Of a stretch of DNA of 64,000 nucleotides, positions 1-13,540 are shown piece after piece. The stretch spans positions 270,203 to 334,202 of the forward strand of contig NW_003314287.1 of NCBI RefSeq assembly GCF_000143415.4, in the 5' to 3' direction. A model generated the notes under the pieces. The model searched no databases. It saw only the letters and a list, made by a program, of their open reading frames with translations, and was not told where the DNA came from. The DNA comes from Selaginella moellendorffii (taxonomy: Eukaryota; Streptophyta; Lycopodiopsida; Selaginellales; Selaginellaceae). The position numbers and the translations under genes were made by a program. How positions within the stretch are numbered: position 1 is the first letter of the stretch; every line of letters starts with the position of its first letter.

Positions 1-600
1 GATTATTTATATTGGAGACGATGAACGTTTCCAATGCTTGTGACGTGCACAATTTTTTATTCTAATGAAATACGACTAATTGTTAAGTATGGATTGGACC
101 CGAGGATGAAGAAGATGCCATGAGAGCATATCATTGAGACTGCTGTATGTCCGTTACATGGGAGCTGCAGCATTGATAGATCCTAAAACTTAACGACTCA
201 CCTTGTTAGAGTCTAGATGCTTGAGACTGAAGGAAGAACTTTAAGTTGTGGTGATTGCATGCTTAAGGTGGGGTTCGGCCAGGAACTTCTTTGGAGTAAT
301 GGACCCTCCCAGAACACGCAACAAAGAACAACTGGATTTGAATTATATTTCTCTAGCAAAGTTTTAGAGGTTACCAGAAATTCTAGCAGCTTGCTGAGAA
401 GCCACAAAACCCATGGCTGTAGCTAAATCCCAGAGATTCTCTTGCTGGAAATTAATCAAAACCAAGCTAAATCAAAAGTGGAATGTTAAACGCTAAGCCA
501 TTGGCAGCAGGCGATCTGGCGACCTGAAAATTACATTTGTATCTCATCGTCAACGCCGTTTGCCTCTCTTAAAAGTCACAATTACAAATTAATTACACTC
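1..600. other. No recognisable gene
   Basis: I see no convincing coding sequence, RNA or repeat here. Short open frames exist on both strands but none resembles a known family and none has exon-like neighbours. Confidence 0.5.
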
Positions 601-1134
601 CGTACGGCTCCCGCCTTCGTCTCCTCTCAACTGCAGGCAAGCCTCTCGTCCAGGACCTTTGCATCCATTTCGTCACTCCCCAATACCAAGGCGATCATCC
701 AAGGCATCCTGGAGACGAAAAGGAGAGGTAGGAGACGCGGACTCGCTGCTGTGCCACGAATTCATGCTGGACGTGAACGATCCAAACGTTGCTTCATAGC
801 CATGGAGCACGATCACCAGGGGTTGATCATGGCATTGCAAGATGGATCAAGAGGAGATCGACAGCGAAGTGGTTTTCCGCTCCGTCAACCTGGACGTGGA
901 GGTGAGGAGAAAATGGCCGAGCTTTTGCTGTTATTGGGTCCCGTTCTTGCGCATGGAAGCAACGCTGTTCTTGGGATCGAAGTCGTCAGTGAGCTGAGCC
1001 AGCAGGGATTGAACAGATGCGAGTTGGAATTCCACCTGTGGGCGAAGTCATCCAAGCGCCCGATTCTACTATCGGTTTCTATTCATAGGACAATGTCGTA
1101 CGATCGCGTCGAAAACATGCCCGGCTATATATAG
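601..1134 (+). pseudogene. Degraded partial copy of the unrecognised gene at 8650-9663
   Basis: Read on the plus strand in shifting frames, this stretch gives pieces that align in order with the protein encoded on the minus strand at 8650-9663. The pieces include DADSLLCHEFML, DVNDPNV, EHDHQGL, VVSELSQQGLNRCELEF, a tryptophan-rich stretch and YYRF. Matching pieces in the intact gene are DADSLLCHKFML, DVNDPNV, EHDHQGL and VVSELSRQGLNRCELEF. The frame changes at least three times, the segment between DVNDPNV and the EEIDSKV block is largely missing, and stops interrupt the best frame. It is therefore a dead, inverted second copy. The function of the parent is unknown. Confidence 0.75.
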
Positions 1135-1619
1135 TCGCTTCTTTTAACCTAGGTTGCTGTTTAAGGTGAGGAGCTGACTACGGTTATTGCACATGTAAAA
1201 AGAACTTTCAGCTGGCATCTGGCAGACCCAAGCAAGAGTCTGCCATTCTCTGTGACGCCCTGCGAGTTCGATGCCGATACATTTAGGCACAGCAATCCTT
1301 AGTTTGTGACGATTGCCACTGGGCGATTGGATTTATCTCCAGGATCGACCAGCGGGCGATAGTTTTCAGGGACATGAGCCGCTTCCATTCTTACAAAGAT
1401 GGAGCGTGCTCTTGCAACGATCACTGGTAGAAGTCGAGCGCTAACGTTAACGCGCCAGTTTTTAAATTTGAAACTAAGCATAGTTTTTATGCTTCCAACG
1501 GATCTAGGGCTGAGCCAGATCACTACTTTCAGTGCATTATTAGAGGGACAAGAAAGCAAACGAGAAGAAATCGATCTGTCTCCAGTAAGTGACGATGATC
1601 CTTTTTCTTTCATTCTTTT
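1135..1619. other. Spacer without a clear gene
   Basis: Nothing here can be assigned with confidence. A 75-residue open frame at 1399-1626 could belong to the 5' part of the following helicase pseudogene, but I see no family signature in it. Confidence 0.35.
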
Positions 1620-5020
<3,401 letters not shown>

Positions 5021-5039
5021 TATTGGACTTCTTTCAAAT

Positions 5040-5430
5040 AAAAAGTCACATCTTAAATCTGGAAACAAGGTTTTGATACATGCCCAGGCCGATTTCAGGA
5101 CCAGTGGAAAGTTTTTGTTCTGAACATCATTTTTAATTCAAAAAAGTGGTACTTCGATATAATACTATTAATAAATTGTACACTAAACATGGAAGTATTT
5201 GTTTTTTTTCTCTATCTTGATTTTGTTGATTTGATTGTTGATTCAATCAACAAAGAATATTACCTTGTTGATTTGATTTGAAATTAAAAATACCACTACA
5301 TTTAGCTTTCTCCAATTCAATCTTCCAGAGTATCATGGATTCCTCCTTTCACTTATCTTCTTCAGCTTGGAAATTTTGTTCAAGTTCGAGAGCAAAATCA
5401 ATGTCCTCCTCCATTGCCTCTGTCTGCTCC
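5040..5430. other. AT-rich spacer
   Basis: Low-complexity AT-rich DNA with short TTGATTT-type repeats around 5217-5280. I see no gene in it. Confidence 0.5.
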
Positions 5431-5432
5431 TC

Positions 5433-6125
5433 CTAAGAATCCCCCTCAAGCATGAGACCCTCATTGTCCACATTCTTTTGGAGGATTTGGCTTGTTTCCC
5501 CATTGCCAATTTGAATTTCTACCAAGCTTTCTTTGTGTTCTGTCCACTCAAATGTGAGATCTAGCATCTCCTTATCATCGACATCCTCCAGATTTGACAA
5601 TAAAATTTTAGTCATCTCTTTGTCACTCACTTTAATTTCTGCCACCTCAAGGAACACAAGAGGGATGTGTTCCTCCTTGTTTAGAACTTCATTCTCCTCA
5701 ACCAATGCCATGATTCTAGCCACCTCCAAGTCATCCATGTCAAGATCTTCCTTGTCCTCCACCTGGATCACCGCCCCAGCTTTATTAGCCTATTGACCAC
5801 TCTGCTTCACTGCACTTTCATGGACCAGCAAACCCTTTTTTATCTCATCTTCAACTGGAGTGTGTTTGAGCTTTTTATTTTCATGTGCCATGTCGACTTT
5901 TTGAATGATGTTTGATCTTGGCCGTTTCATGTAGGTTGGTCTTGTTTTTCCACCATAGGTGAATTTTTTCTTGCACAGACTACAGCAATATCTTGGCTGG
6001 CCAATGTTATCATTGTTAAAGTAATTGAAGCTGCTGCACTCACCATGATTGCACTTTGTACAAATTAGGTACTGTTTTAAGTACGTCTTCAGCTCATCCA
6101 CACTTCCAAACTTGAGGCCACTCTA
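5433..6125 (-). pseudogene. Dof-like zinc-finger relic with one in-frame stop
   Basis: On the minus strand the frame from about 6119 reads into a finger whose core resembles the plant Dof domain. It has a CTKC pair, then FNYFNNDNIGQPRY, then CCSLCKKKFTYGG; compare the Dof core FCYYNNYNLSQPRYFC..C..YWTKGG. Spacing is one residue longer than the Dof consensus CX2CX21CX2C and the lost tryptophan is replaced by phenylalanine. A short basic segment follows, then a single TAG at 5790-5792. After it the same frame continues open for about 118 codons of very acidic sequence rich in D, E and V, ending at 5433. There is also an in-frame stop just upstream of the finger and no ATG before it, so the 5' exon is missing or unseen. 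Dof proteins bind AAAG motifs in promoters. I call this a divergent, probably dead Dof relic; a readable gene with unseen introns is possible. Confidence 0.55.
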
Positions 6126-7484
6126 TTAGGAGGATGAGGACCAAAACAGTGGGTAGTTTTGGAGGAGATAAGGCTCTTTTTACACCTTGCTGTTCTTGTT
6201 TGGCATCACTGCTAGCTTCTCTGCTGAAAGGACAACTGAAAACCTAAAATATTTCCTTTTTTACAAGCTTAAGGGATGAAATGAAGTTTTGAGTAAAAGG
6301 AGTTTTATTAAACATCATTTAATTTCCACCCTTATATCTAGATGCCAGTAGCGAACAGAAGAAGATGATGCTCATGAAGTTGCCATATTTGGAGAAGAGG
6401 GTACATCTTGCTGCTTTTGTTTGTTCCAAAAGATTAATGCTTTGAGTGAAAATCTAGTTATAAGCTCCCCGGCTCAAGCTCCGAGAAGGCCAGAGCGAAA
6501 GCAAGTAGGATCTGGACCAGAGTATTGTCAAACTGCTCAAGAACAAGCTTCCAAAACGAGGTCCCTTCCGGCTTCTGCAACTCGTTCCAGCCATACCTGA
6601 TCCTCTTCTTGTTGACAGCATCAAGGTTCAATCCTTTGCTTATATGTCCACGTCAAAATAATCCGCGACAACTTCCACAATGCAGGATAAGATGGACGCG
6701 AACGGCTCAACACTCTTGGGTTTGGAATCCTGGCAACAAAGTTTCAGTCGAAAACACACGAGAAATTCTTTCTTACATATTTTCCAGGAAGAATTAATGG
6801 AGGACTTATTTTCTCAACGACATCCACAGCTCCTTTCTTCATCTTCATTGTTACAACAGCGAACGCTTCTTGGCCTTTGCATTAAAACTCTCATTTTAAA
6901 ACAAGAAAAAAGCTATGTATCTTCACAACTTACATGTTTTTCTAAAGCGACCACAGAAAAGTTCCTCTTAGAATCATTGAAAACGCCTTTGTTCTTCGAT
7001 CGATGGCCACAACAGTGAAGGCCCCTCAATCCTGTGACGAATTCATCAAAGTCCAGCCTATGGAATGCTAAGTACGCTCTTTCTTGGCACGATCCATGAA
7101 GAATTCCTCCTTGCAGCTTTTTCCTCCCACTTATCACTCGCTTCCTGCGACCAACGAAGAAACACCAGCATCAAAATACAATGCCGCGAGAGAAATCTAC
7201 CTCTATCCAAGATCCTCGCCTGGAAATCGTCACAGCATCGCAGCGCAATCCGGCATTGTGCTCGGCAGTGGCGAAGCACGGCTCCGAATAGCAGCGAATA
7301 TCTCGAGTGAAGCAGCGACATTCCAGAGAAACGCGATCGATTGCAGATGAGCGCCGCGAGAGCATCGATTCTCTCCTCGTCGCCCTAGCTGCGCTAGAAG
7401 ATCCTGCTGACAAACGACTAGAGTTCTGTCACGTAGGACCGCCCCGTGTCTGTTGGCACTTGGCAAACATCTATCGTAATTATG
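6126..7484 (+). other. Exon-like fragments of an unrecognised gene
   Basis: Several short plus-strand open blocks look protein-like but shift frame. One around 6505-6640 reads as [17 protein letters not shown] followed by [13 protein letters not shown]; another around 6680-6810 contains TLLGLESWQQSF. The stretch 7065-7490 has open frames on both strands with Ser/Arg-rich composition and no signature. I do not recognise the family. It abuts the second helicase remnant directly at 7485, so its right edge is a rearrangement junction. Confidence 0.35.
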
Positions 7485-8180
7485 GGGGTTAGAAGACTGT
7501 ATCAATGGCAGGTACGATAACTGTTTGTGATTTTAGTGTCTACTTACAAGAAACTACAGGTTGATTGTCTACGCCTTGATGGAGTTTTGGATGGTAAAAG
7601 TCTTGTTTGCTGTGCCTCAACAAGGTGCTTGAGATTTCTTATTTAGTTTTCTTTTATGGTAATCCTTAAAACTTTTGACAGTCCAGGCGAGAGCAGAATT
7701 TTGATGTTAAAAAGAGTGCTAGTGACAGGGAAAATGGCAATGCTGGTTTTACCATATGTCATGTTGTGTTCTGAGAAGGTATGCTTGGTTTTGTTTTGTC
7801 AAAACGTCAACTGGTTTTTACTTTGCTAGACAGAGCATTTTACTGGAACATGTTGTGTCCGTGGATATTTTGGGACTCACGGGAGTACTCCAGATACTTC
7901 ACTTGCAGTTCGTACCATCAAAAGAGAACTCACTCATCAATAAGCTGGTAGAGGACGGGCGGCTGTCCGAACTAGCAGTCGTAGTTATAGATGAGCTTCA
8001 TATGGTATGTATATTGACATCCCAATATCTTTCTTATAGCAGTCTGGTGCAGGTTGGAGATAAAGAGAGGTTGTTTGCTAGAACTAAGCTACGGTATGTG
8101 GCCGGTAAAGGTGGCTATGAAAGCAGGGTATTGCAACCTTTTTATTCAAGTCTTACAAGGTTTCTGGCAACCTCTTCTTG
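7485..8180 (+). pseudogene. TEBICHI/POLQ-type helicase pseudogene, copy 2 (partial)
   Basis: This is nearly identical, introns included, to copy 1 from about 2181 to 2838. It begins abruptly at GVRRLYQWQ and carries VDCLRLDGVLDGKSL, the same truncated Walker A remnant, [44 protein letters not shown] and [14 protein letters not shown]. It keeps about 70 nt coding for the segment between EHL and NSLINK that copy 1 has lost. It lacks about 65 nt downstream that copy 1 keeps, and it is frameshifted near 7850. No further helicase motifs follow. It is a segmental duplicate of an already damaged gene. Confidence 0.85.
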
Positions 8181-8640
8181 AGATTGTTGTTGGTCACCAT
8201 GCTTGCGAATGGCCTGCAGAAGAAGTCCGACGGAGGTTAAACGCTGCAAGAGCGTGCCTGGAGAACGAAGCCAAGATGTTTGCCGGTAGATTATGGAAAT
8301 AGAAACATTCGAATATGTATTTGCGAAAATCCTTGCTTGGAAGTTCCATGTCTTGTTTTGCATTTGTTGTGTGCGGAGAGTACGTATATATCAAGAGCAC
8401 CCAATTCTTCAAATCGACGGGCTCTTCTCCTTTAACTTATCGAAGAAGGAGCTTCCGACCACCTCAAATGCAAGAGGCCTCTCCGGAAGCTTTTGAGGAA
8501 CACCCGTCCCATCCTCGAGCATTATGGATCGCTCACAACCATCAGCGCTCTTTCAGGTGTGATCGTCGCATTTTCTCTCTCTCGGCTAAGGTTTATTTCG
8601 AACAGGAAAGTCTCAAACAACTTTAAAGCTTCTATGCTTT
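8181..8640 (+). other. Unrecognised exon-like fragments
   Basis: Open plus-strand pieces such as a block near 8190-8290 (EWPAEEVRRRLNAARA) and one near 8400-8500 (LQIDGLFSFNLSKKEL) look coding but are short, in different frames and unassigned. Confidence 0.3.
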
Positions 8641-8649
8641 CTTCTAACG

Positions 8650-9663
8650 TTACCACTCATCCTCATCTCCGAAGCGTTTCCAGCCCAGAATGGACCAAGC
8701 CATCTCAAACTCCGAACTATTGCGAGGTAAGCTCGACGTGATCACCTTCACGAGCTTCTTCAAGGTGGCGTACGACATTGTGTCGCAGCTCATAGATCCT
8801 GTGCGTGGAAACCGATAGTAGAACACGACGGCGCTCTTGAAATCAGTCACCAGCTGCAAAAACGGGAGCTTGGACGACCTCGCCCACAGGTAGAATTCCA
8901 ACTCGCATCTGTTCAATCCCTGCCGGCTCAGCTCACTGACGACCTCGATCCCAAGAACAGGGTCGCTTCCATGCGCAAGAACGGCCGAGCTCTTGCTCCT
9001 CACCTCCACGTCCAAGTTGATCGCACGGAAAACCTCCACTTTGCTGTCGATCTCCTCCGGATCCAGCCACCGGTATGACGACTGTGGCAAAAGTTGAGAG
9101 ATCTCGCGCACAATCTCGTGGGCTTGAGCTCGAGGGAGGTGACGATTGATGTAGAGCTCTTCTTCTTCTTGCGTCATCAAGCCCTGGTGATCGTGCTCCT
9201 TGTCGATGGCGACGACGTTTGGATCGTTCACGTCCAAATGGTAGCGAAAGACGAGCATGAATTTGTGGCACAGCAGCGAGTCCGCGTCGATCCTACCTCT
9301 GCAAATCCCGGACAGCTTCGCCATCCAAGCCGGCTCCTTCTCGTGCTTGATGCCTTGGATGATCGCCGCATTTTGCCGCGTCTTGGCGTCGGGGAGCGAG
9401 GCGATGGCGTCGAAATGGATACAGCCGAGCTCCTCGATCAGCTCGTCCCAAGTGAGGGACGAGAGGCCCGTCCTGTAGTTGAGAGGGAGAGGATGGAAAA
9501 CCTCTTCGCGTTGAGACGAAGGCGAGAGCCGGAGGGAGAGCTCCGCGGGATCTAAGCCGCCTAAACACCGGGCGATGGCGAGCAGATCCAGCTTACCATT
9601 GCAAAGAGGAATACGAACACCCAAGCCTTCCTCGCCGTCCCGCCGAAACCAGCGCAGGTCCAT
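8650..9663 (-). CDS. Hypothetical protein, single exon, 337 residues
   Basis: An uninterrupted minus-strand frame runs from an ATG at 9661-9663 to a TAA at 8650-8652. I do not recognise the product. It begins MDLRWFRRDGEEG and is rich in Leu, Glu and Asp, with no signal peptide and no membrane segment. Notable blocks are WDELIEELGCIHFDAI (about residues 75-90), a RQNAAIIQG helix, CHKFMLVFRYHLD, EHDHQGLMTQEEEELY and a central VVSELSRQGLNRCELEFYLW. Its GC-rich, clean frame contrasts with the decayed DNA on both sides, and a degraded copy exists in inverted orientation at 601-1134, so the family has been duplicated locally. I consider it a real gene because the frame is intact over 1 kb while its copy is broken, which suggests constraint. 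Confidence 0.65.
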   Translation of the reverse strand: MDLRWFRRDGEEGLGVRIPLCNGKLDLLAIARCLGGLDPAELSLRLSPSSQREEVFHPLPLNYRTGLSSLTWDELIEELGCIHFDAIASLPDAKTRQNAAIIQGIKHEKEPAWMAKLSGICRGRIDADSLLCHKFMLVFRYHLDVNDPNVVAIDKEHDHQGLMTQEEEELYINRHLPRAQAHEIVREISQLLPQSSYRWLDPEEIDSKVEVFRAINLDVEVRSKSSAVLAHGSDPVLGIEVVSELSRQGLNRCELEFYLWARSSKLPFLQLVTDFKSAVVFYYRFPRTGSMSCDTMSYATLKKLVKVITSSLPRNSSEFEMAWSILGWKRFGDEDEW

Positions 9664-9669
9664 AGCCAC

Positions 9670-10204
9670 TTGTAAAACCCTAAACTCGCAGAGATAAGTT
9701 TAGGGAGTTAAAAAATTTCTCTGTAAATTAAAATGGTTATTCCTTGAGATACCTTATTTCTAATCAATATTAATCCATGACCTTAGTTTTTACAATGATA
9801 AATAAACATGGGAAATGGAAGACACAACATTGATCTACAAGAGCTAAGCTAGTGTGTGTGGATCCAATGCACAAACTTTGGAAAATATTATCATATCTTG
9901 GAATGCATATGTCCAGTTAGCAAATGAATCCATATCCATGTACGAGATATTTTCACTTCGAGACTGTTTCATTTGGACATAGTTGGCATGTACACCAGTC
10001 AATTGACCCCATCAGTCAAACATAAACACGACATGTTGCGCTGGAGAAGCAGTAAACTGCGTGTGCATAGCAGTCTTTACTTGGACTCGGCCTCCATACT
10101 TTAAATCGAGACCACTCTGGCAGCATCACAGTGAAGCATTTCAAGTGAAAGAAGAGATACAAGAAAAGAAATCAGTTTACATTTCTAGATAAACGATGTT
10201 GATC
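9670..10204. other. Intergenic; likely promoter of the peptide gene downstream
   Basis: Moderately AT-rich DNA with no open frame of note. The last 100 nt are purine-rich (AAGAAGAGATACAAGAAAAG) and lead directly to the ATG at 10205. Confidence 0.4.
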
Positions 10205-10369
10205 ATGGAGAGCAAGTCACAGCTGATGCTTTTGGCCATGTTTGTGACAGTCCTCCTGGTTGGAGTGGACGTTGGTGGCATCGCAAATGCAGCAGCTCAG
10301 AAGCAATGCAAATCTGGATGGAATTGGGACAGCCAAAAGTGCAATGCCCCAAAGGATGGTACTTGTTAG
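10205..10369 (+). CDS. Small secreted Cys-containing peptide, 3' end replaced by an LTR
   Basis: A 54-codon frame starts at ATG 10205. The first 30 or so residues form a textbook signal peptide: charged N-terminus MESKSQ, a hydrophobic core LMLLAMFVTVLLVGV and a small-residue cleavage region ANAAA. The mature part is about 23 residues and contains CKSGWNWDSQKC and a final GTC, so three cysteines. The last Cys codon and the TAG stop coincide with TGTTAG, the first six bases of the LTR at 10364. The native C-terminus was therefore probably lost and the present end supplied by the transposon. The intact ancestor would be a longer Cys-rich secreted peptide. I cannot name the family; the CxxGWxWDxxxC spacing is only loosely like chitin-binding peptides. 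Confidence 0.55.
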   Translation: MESKSQLMLLAMFVTVLLVGVDVGGIANAAAQKQCKSGWNWDSQKCNAPKDGTC

Positions 10370-10591
10370 GTGCTAACTTTGACCACATGGTCAACGTTGG
10401 TCAAAGGGAGGCTCAAGGGTAAGGCATGTTAGGGTAAAGGACTTAACCTACCTTAGTGCTCACAATGGAGCGGTGGCGCAATGGAACTTTTGAGGTAGCT
10501 CAGGGGTGGTTGGGTGGTGAGGAACCTCAAAAGGAGGTGTAGTGTAATTTAAGAAGATTATATCTTTGTCTTTTTGTGCCAGATCATAACA
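10364..10591 (+). repeat. Candidate 5' LTR (228 bp)
   Basis: It has TG...CA termini with a Met-tRNA primer-binding site immediately downstream (10592-10604). There is no partner LTR in the window, so its borders rest on the termini and the primer site only. Confidence 0.55.
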
Positions 10592-11212
10592 TTGGTATTA
10601 GAGGAGGAGGTTGCGATGGCTGACCAAGCTGAATGCTGGAATCCCATTGTCAATGGTGGTGTTGATAATGGTGCCAATGGAGCTGTGGAGATTTAGACTA
10701 TTCAAGATGTTATTTATGAACTGTAAGCCCTTAATTAAAATTAGCAAGAGATGCAAGACGAGATGCATGGCATGATGGATACCATGTGTGGGCGTGTTGA
10801 GGCACTCAAGGCTGGACGTGGTAGCACTCCAAGTAAACCTTTCTTGGTAGATCGACTTAAGATTCCAACATTTTTCGGTGATGGTGGTATGGATGAGTGT
10901 TTTGCTTGGCTAGCCAATATGAAAAAGACCTTGGCTATTAGGGAAACTCTGGGTGTAGAGGCTTTAATGGCTATTCCAATGGTTTTGCGTGATAAGGGTC
11001 TTCGGTGGTGGAATTAGTTTGAGGAGTCTTGTGTTGTGAATAAAAAACCACTAGTGTCTACCATGGATGAGTTTGAGGCTGCTTTCCATTTATGTTTTGC
11101 CCCTCACTACGATGTGGAGAATGCTCGCACAAAACTTTGACATTTCTAGAAAGAACGCTCGGGGACTATATTAAGAAGCTTACTCACTTGATTAGCCGTG
11201 TTCCAACGAAGG

Positions 11213-13020
11213 TGTAAACGACTAATTTTTCCATTCTACTTTAGTCACTAAACCACACCTCTGACCATTTGGAGGAGTCTCTCTCACAACCTCCATAAGT
11301 CTTATTTCGGACTTGGGCTTGCTAGCCTCGAGAATGGCATCCCCACCACTCAACCTTTGCACATGGTCCAAGTGCTCCACGTGTCCGATCCCATGACCGA
11401 CACCCCAAAGTACCATTGACATAGCCGTCTATTACGCTAAGGCCATGCCCCTTTACCTTGGTCACACCGGTGGTCTAACACCACCTGCATCATAGTCCCA
11501 TCTCTCAAGGATTGGGCCATCTGTCCATGAGTGATCATTCTAGATCCACTCCTTAGTATCCTTAGGATGCCCACAAATATGGGGAATAGCCTTCCCCAAT
11601 ATCCCTTTAACAGTCCCCACCAAGATCCTTTTCTGTCCATGGCCGTGATCACCTACACTGCCACTGGATCAAGGCCCACAGGCCCGACTACTAAGTCCCA
11701 CTGTCCTCTAGGACTTCCTTACCACATGACCGTGTCATTGGTCACCACACCAGAGGATCATTGCTCTTCCTTTCCATAGTTTGGGACTTTGGGACAGCAT
11801 TTCGGAACACTGTAGCTCTAAGCGGGCCTCTTGGGTACTCTCCCCACCTTCCGTCTTTGGGTGCTCTAGCCATGGGCTTAGAGCGAGGTTCCGTTGAGCC
11901 ACGCCAGGTATCCAAGTAGGTAGTGCCACCCGCACTTGGATTGGGAGCATCGACCATTCGATCTCCCGGGGGAACTAGAGCCAGCTCTTGAACACTTCCA
12001 CTTATTGGTCCGTATTCACTCTAGTCTTGGACTTCCCAGTGGGCAGCTCATCACCCAACACTGGGTATAGCCTTTTTGGGCCAAACTGGCCTTTCCTGGC
12101 CAAACTAGCTCCATTGCAGTCCTCCCCCTTACTATACTTTTGGAGCTCACCAAACCCCCCAGGGTCTGGGAGACGAACGCTTTGGGCTTTCACCCTCTCA
12201 GACTCGAACTCAGACTCGGACTCGGATTCAGACTCAGACTCAGACTCAGACTCGGACTCGGGCTCGGGCTTGGTCTCGGCCTTGGCCTCGGTCTCGGTCT
12301 CGGTCCCGGTCCCAGTCTCGGTCTCGGTCTCGGTCTCGGTCTCAGTCTTGGTCTTGGTCTCGGTCTCAGTCCTGGTCTCAATCTCGACCTCGGACTCCAT
12401 CTCGGGTCCTTCTTGGACTCCATCTTGGACTCCATCTCGGACTCCGTCTCGGTCCATCTCGGACTCCATCTCGGGTCCATCTCGGACTCCGTCTTGGTCC
12501 ATCTTGGACTCCATCTCGGGTCCATCTCGGACTTCATCTTGGGTCCATCTCGGACTCCATCTCGGGTCCATCTCGAACTCCATCTCGGGTCCAGCTCGGA
12601 CTCCATCTCGGACTCCACCTCGGGTCCACCTCAGACTCCATCTCGGACTCCATCTCGGGTCCATCTCGGACTCCATCTTAGACTCCATCTCGGACTCCAT
12701 CTCGGGTACATCTCGGACTCCATCTCAGACTCCACCTTGGGTCCACCTTGGACTCCATCTCGAACTCCATCTCGGGTCCATCTCGGACACTTCCACGTGT
12801 CATGTGTTAGTCCTTTTTGGGTCCCTTTTTGGAGCCTTGTTTATTGGTTGCCTTGTGCTCGCTCCTCGAGCACTTTGTTGGGAGTTCCACTCCCGCTCTC
12901 GACCTTCCAAGTCGGAGCTTTTAGTCCAAACGTGTTATGCTCGTTTGGCTTTCGCCTTGGCCACTACCACGTGGCACCCTTCTGGCTCCACTTTGGGGCC
13001 TAGGGATTTTGTGTCTCACA
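11213..13020. mobile_element. Nested 1.8 kb LTR-like insertion in gag
   Basis: Bounds are TGTAAACGAC at 11213 and GTCTCACA ending at 13020. The flanks are GAAGG (11208-11212) and AAAGG (13021-13025), a 5-bp target duplication with one mismatch, and gag homology continues on both sides. Inside I see no reverse transcriptase or integrase. The right half is a degenerate tandem repeat, and a stretch near 12126-12200 (ACTATACTTTTGGA ... TTTGGGCTTTCACCC) recurs at about 25947-26027. The simplest reading is a solo LTR of a long-LTR element, with a related LTR at 25247-26405. Confidence 0.6.
12190..12795. repeat. Degenerate tandem repeat (TCGGACTC / TCCATCTCGG type)
   Basis: First comes a run of six-base units of the kind CTCGGA/CTCAGA, then longer units built on GGACTCCATCTCGGGTCCATCT up to about 12795. 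Long open frames on both strands here (SDSDSD-, ESESES- and PRPRPR-rich) are products of the repeat, not genes. Confidence 0.85.
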
Positions 13021-13384
13021 AAAGGATCCAGATAAGAACAAGTCCTACTTCATTGATGGCCTTCATAGTAAGAGCATGTAGCAACACTTGTGTCATTCTT
13101 AGCCTATAAAGAGTTTGGAGGAGCTCTTTGATGCGGCTCATTGACTTGACAATGACAAGCACAAGTCTCGCAAACGTTCGCGGAATCCTTCTGTCGAGAA
13201 TCATCATGATGCTTGTCATAGACACAAGGATGGGAACAAGCATCACAAATTGAAGTCTGTTCAAATAAAGTGGCACCATAGTGGCCACCGTTACTATGCT
13301 TCAGAGCACGATGAATGCTAGTACCACGCACGTCTTCAAGTACCTTACAGGCAATTTTCTATCAAAGCTTGTTTCTAGCATCTA

Positions 13385-13540
13385 GCATTGGTTGTTCTAA
13401 CACTTTCAAGAAGGTGAATATCCATGCAGGAGCAACCAAAGTTTACACGAATCACTGTCAAGCTTAGGTCGACGTGAGAGATGTGGCTGAGGCACACATT
13501 CTCGTGCACGAGGGGCCTAGCCCTTGTGTTGAGCTCTTTT
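13385..13540 (+). pseudogene. CCR/DFR-like reductase fragment
   Basis: The plus strand reads AKVYTNHCQA, a TAG stop at 13465-13467, then VDVRDVAEAHILVHEGPSP. This matches the conserved segment of cinnamoyl-CoA reductase/dihydroflavonol reductase family enzymes (QAYVHVKDVALAHIL.. in CCR), with the stop replacing the Tyr codon. It is a short-chain dehydrogenase family that makes lignin or flavonoid precursors. Only about 50 codons remain. Confidence 0.65.

Larger units (their letters stand above)
10364..13370 (+). mobile_element. Truncated gag-bearing LTR retrotransposon with a nested insertion
   Basis: The left end is a candidate 5' LTR (10364-10591) starting TGTTAGG and ending ATAACA. It is followed at once by TTGGTATTAGAGG, which matches the initiator-Met tRNA primer-binding site common in plant elements (TGGTATCAGAGC). 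A damaged gag follows. No protease, reverse transcriptase or 3' LTR is visible, so the right part is missing. The body is interrupted by a second LTR-like element at 11213-13020. Confidence 0.65.
10617..13370 (+). pseudogene. Retrotransposon gag relic, split by an insertion
   Basis: From ATG 10617 the frame reads a gag-like N-terminus. It is broken by stops near 10694 and 10720, then stays open from 10751 to 11017 with LVDRLKIPTFFGDGGMDE, WLANMKKTL and LRDKGLRWW, the usual Retrotrans_gag layout (substrate-like F.G.., W...M, L.G.A..WW). It ends with FEAAFHLCFAPHYD. The frame resumes after the nested insertion at 13021 with DKNKSYFIDGLHSKS and LEELFDAAH. Removing the insert restores the continuity of this gag region. 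Several stops make it non-functional. Confidence 0.65.

Noticed and set aside
9094-9568. Open frames overlapping the 8650-9663 gene on both strands
   Set aside because: Shadows of the GC-rich minus-strand gene in other frames.
11988-13109. Long open frames on both strands (SDSDSD / ESESES type)
   Set aside because: They arise from six-base and longer tandem repeats that keep several frames open; no gene features, and the opposite strand is equally open.
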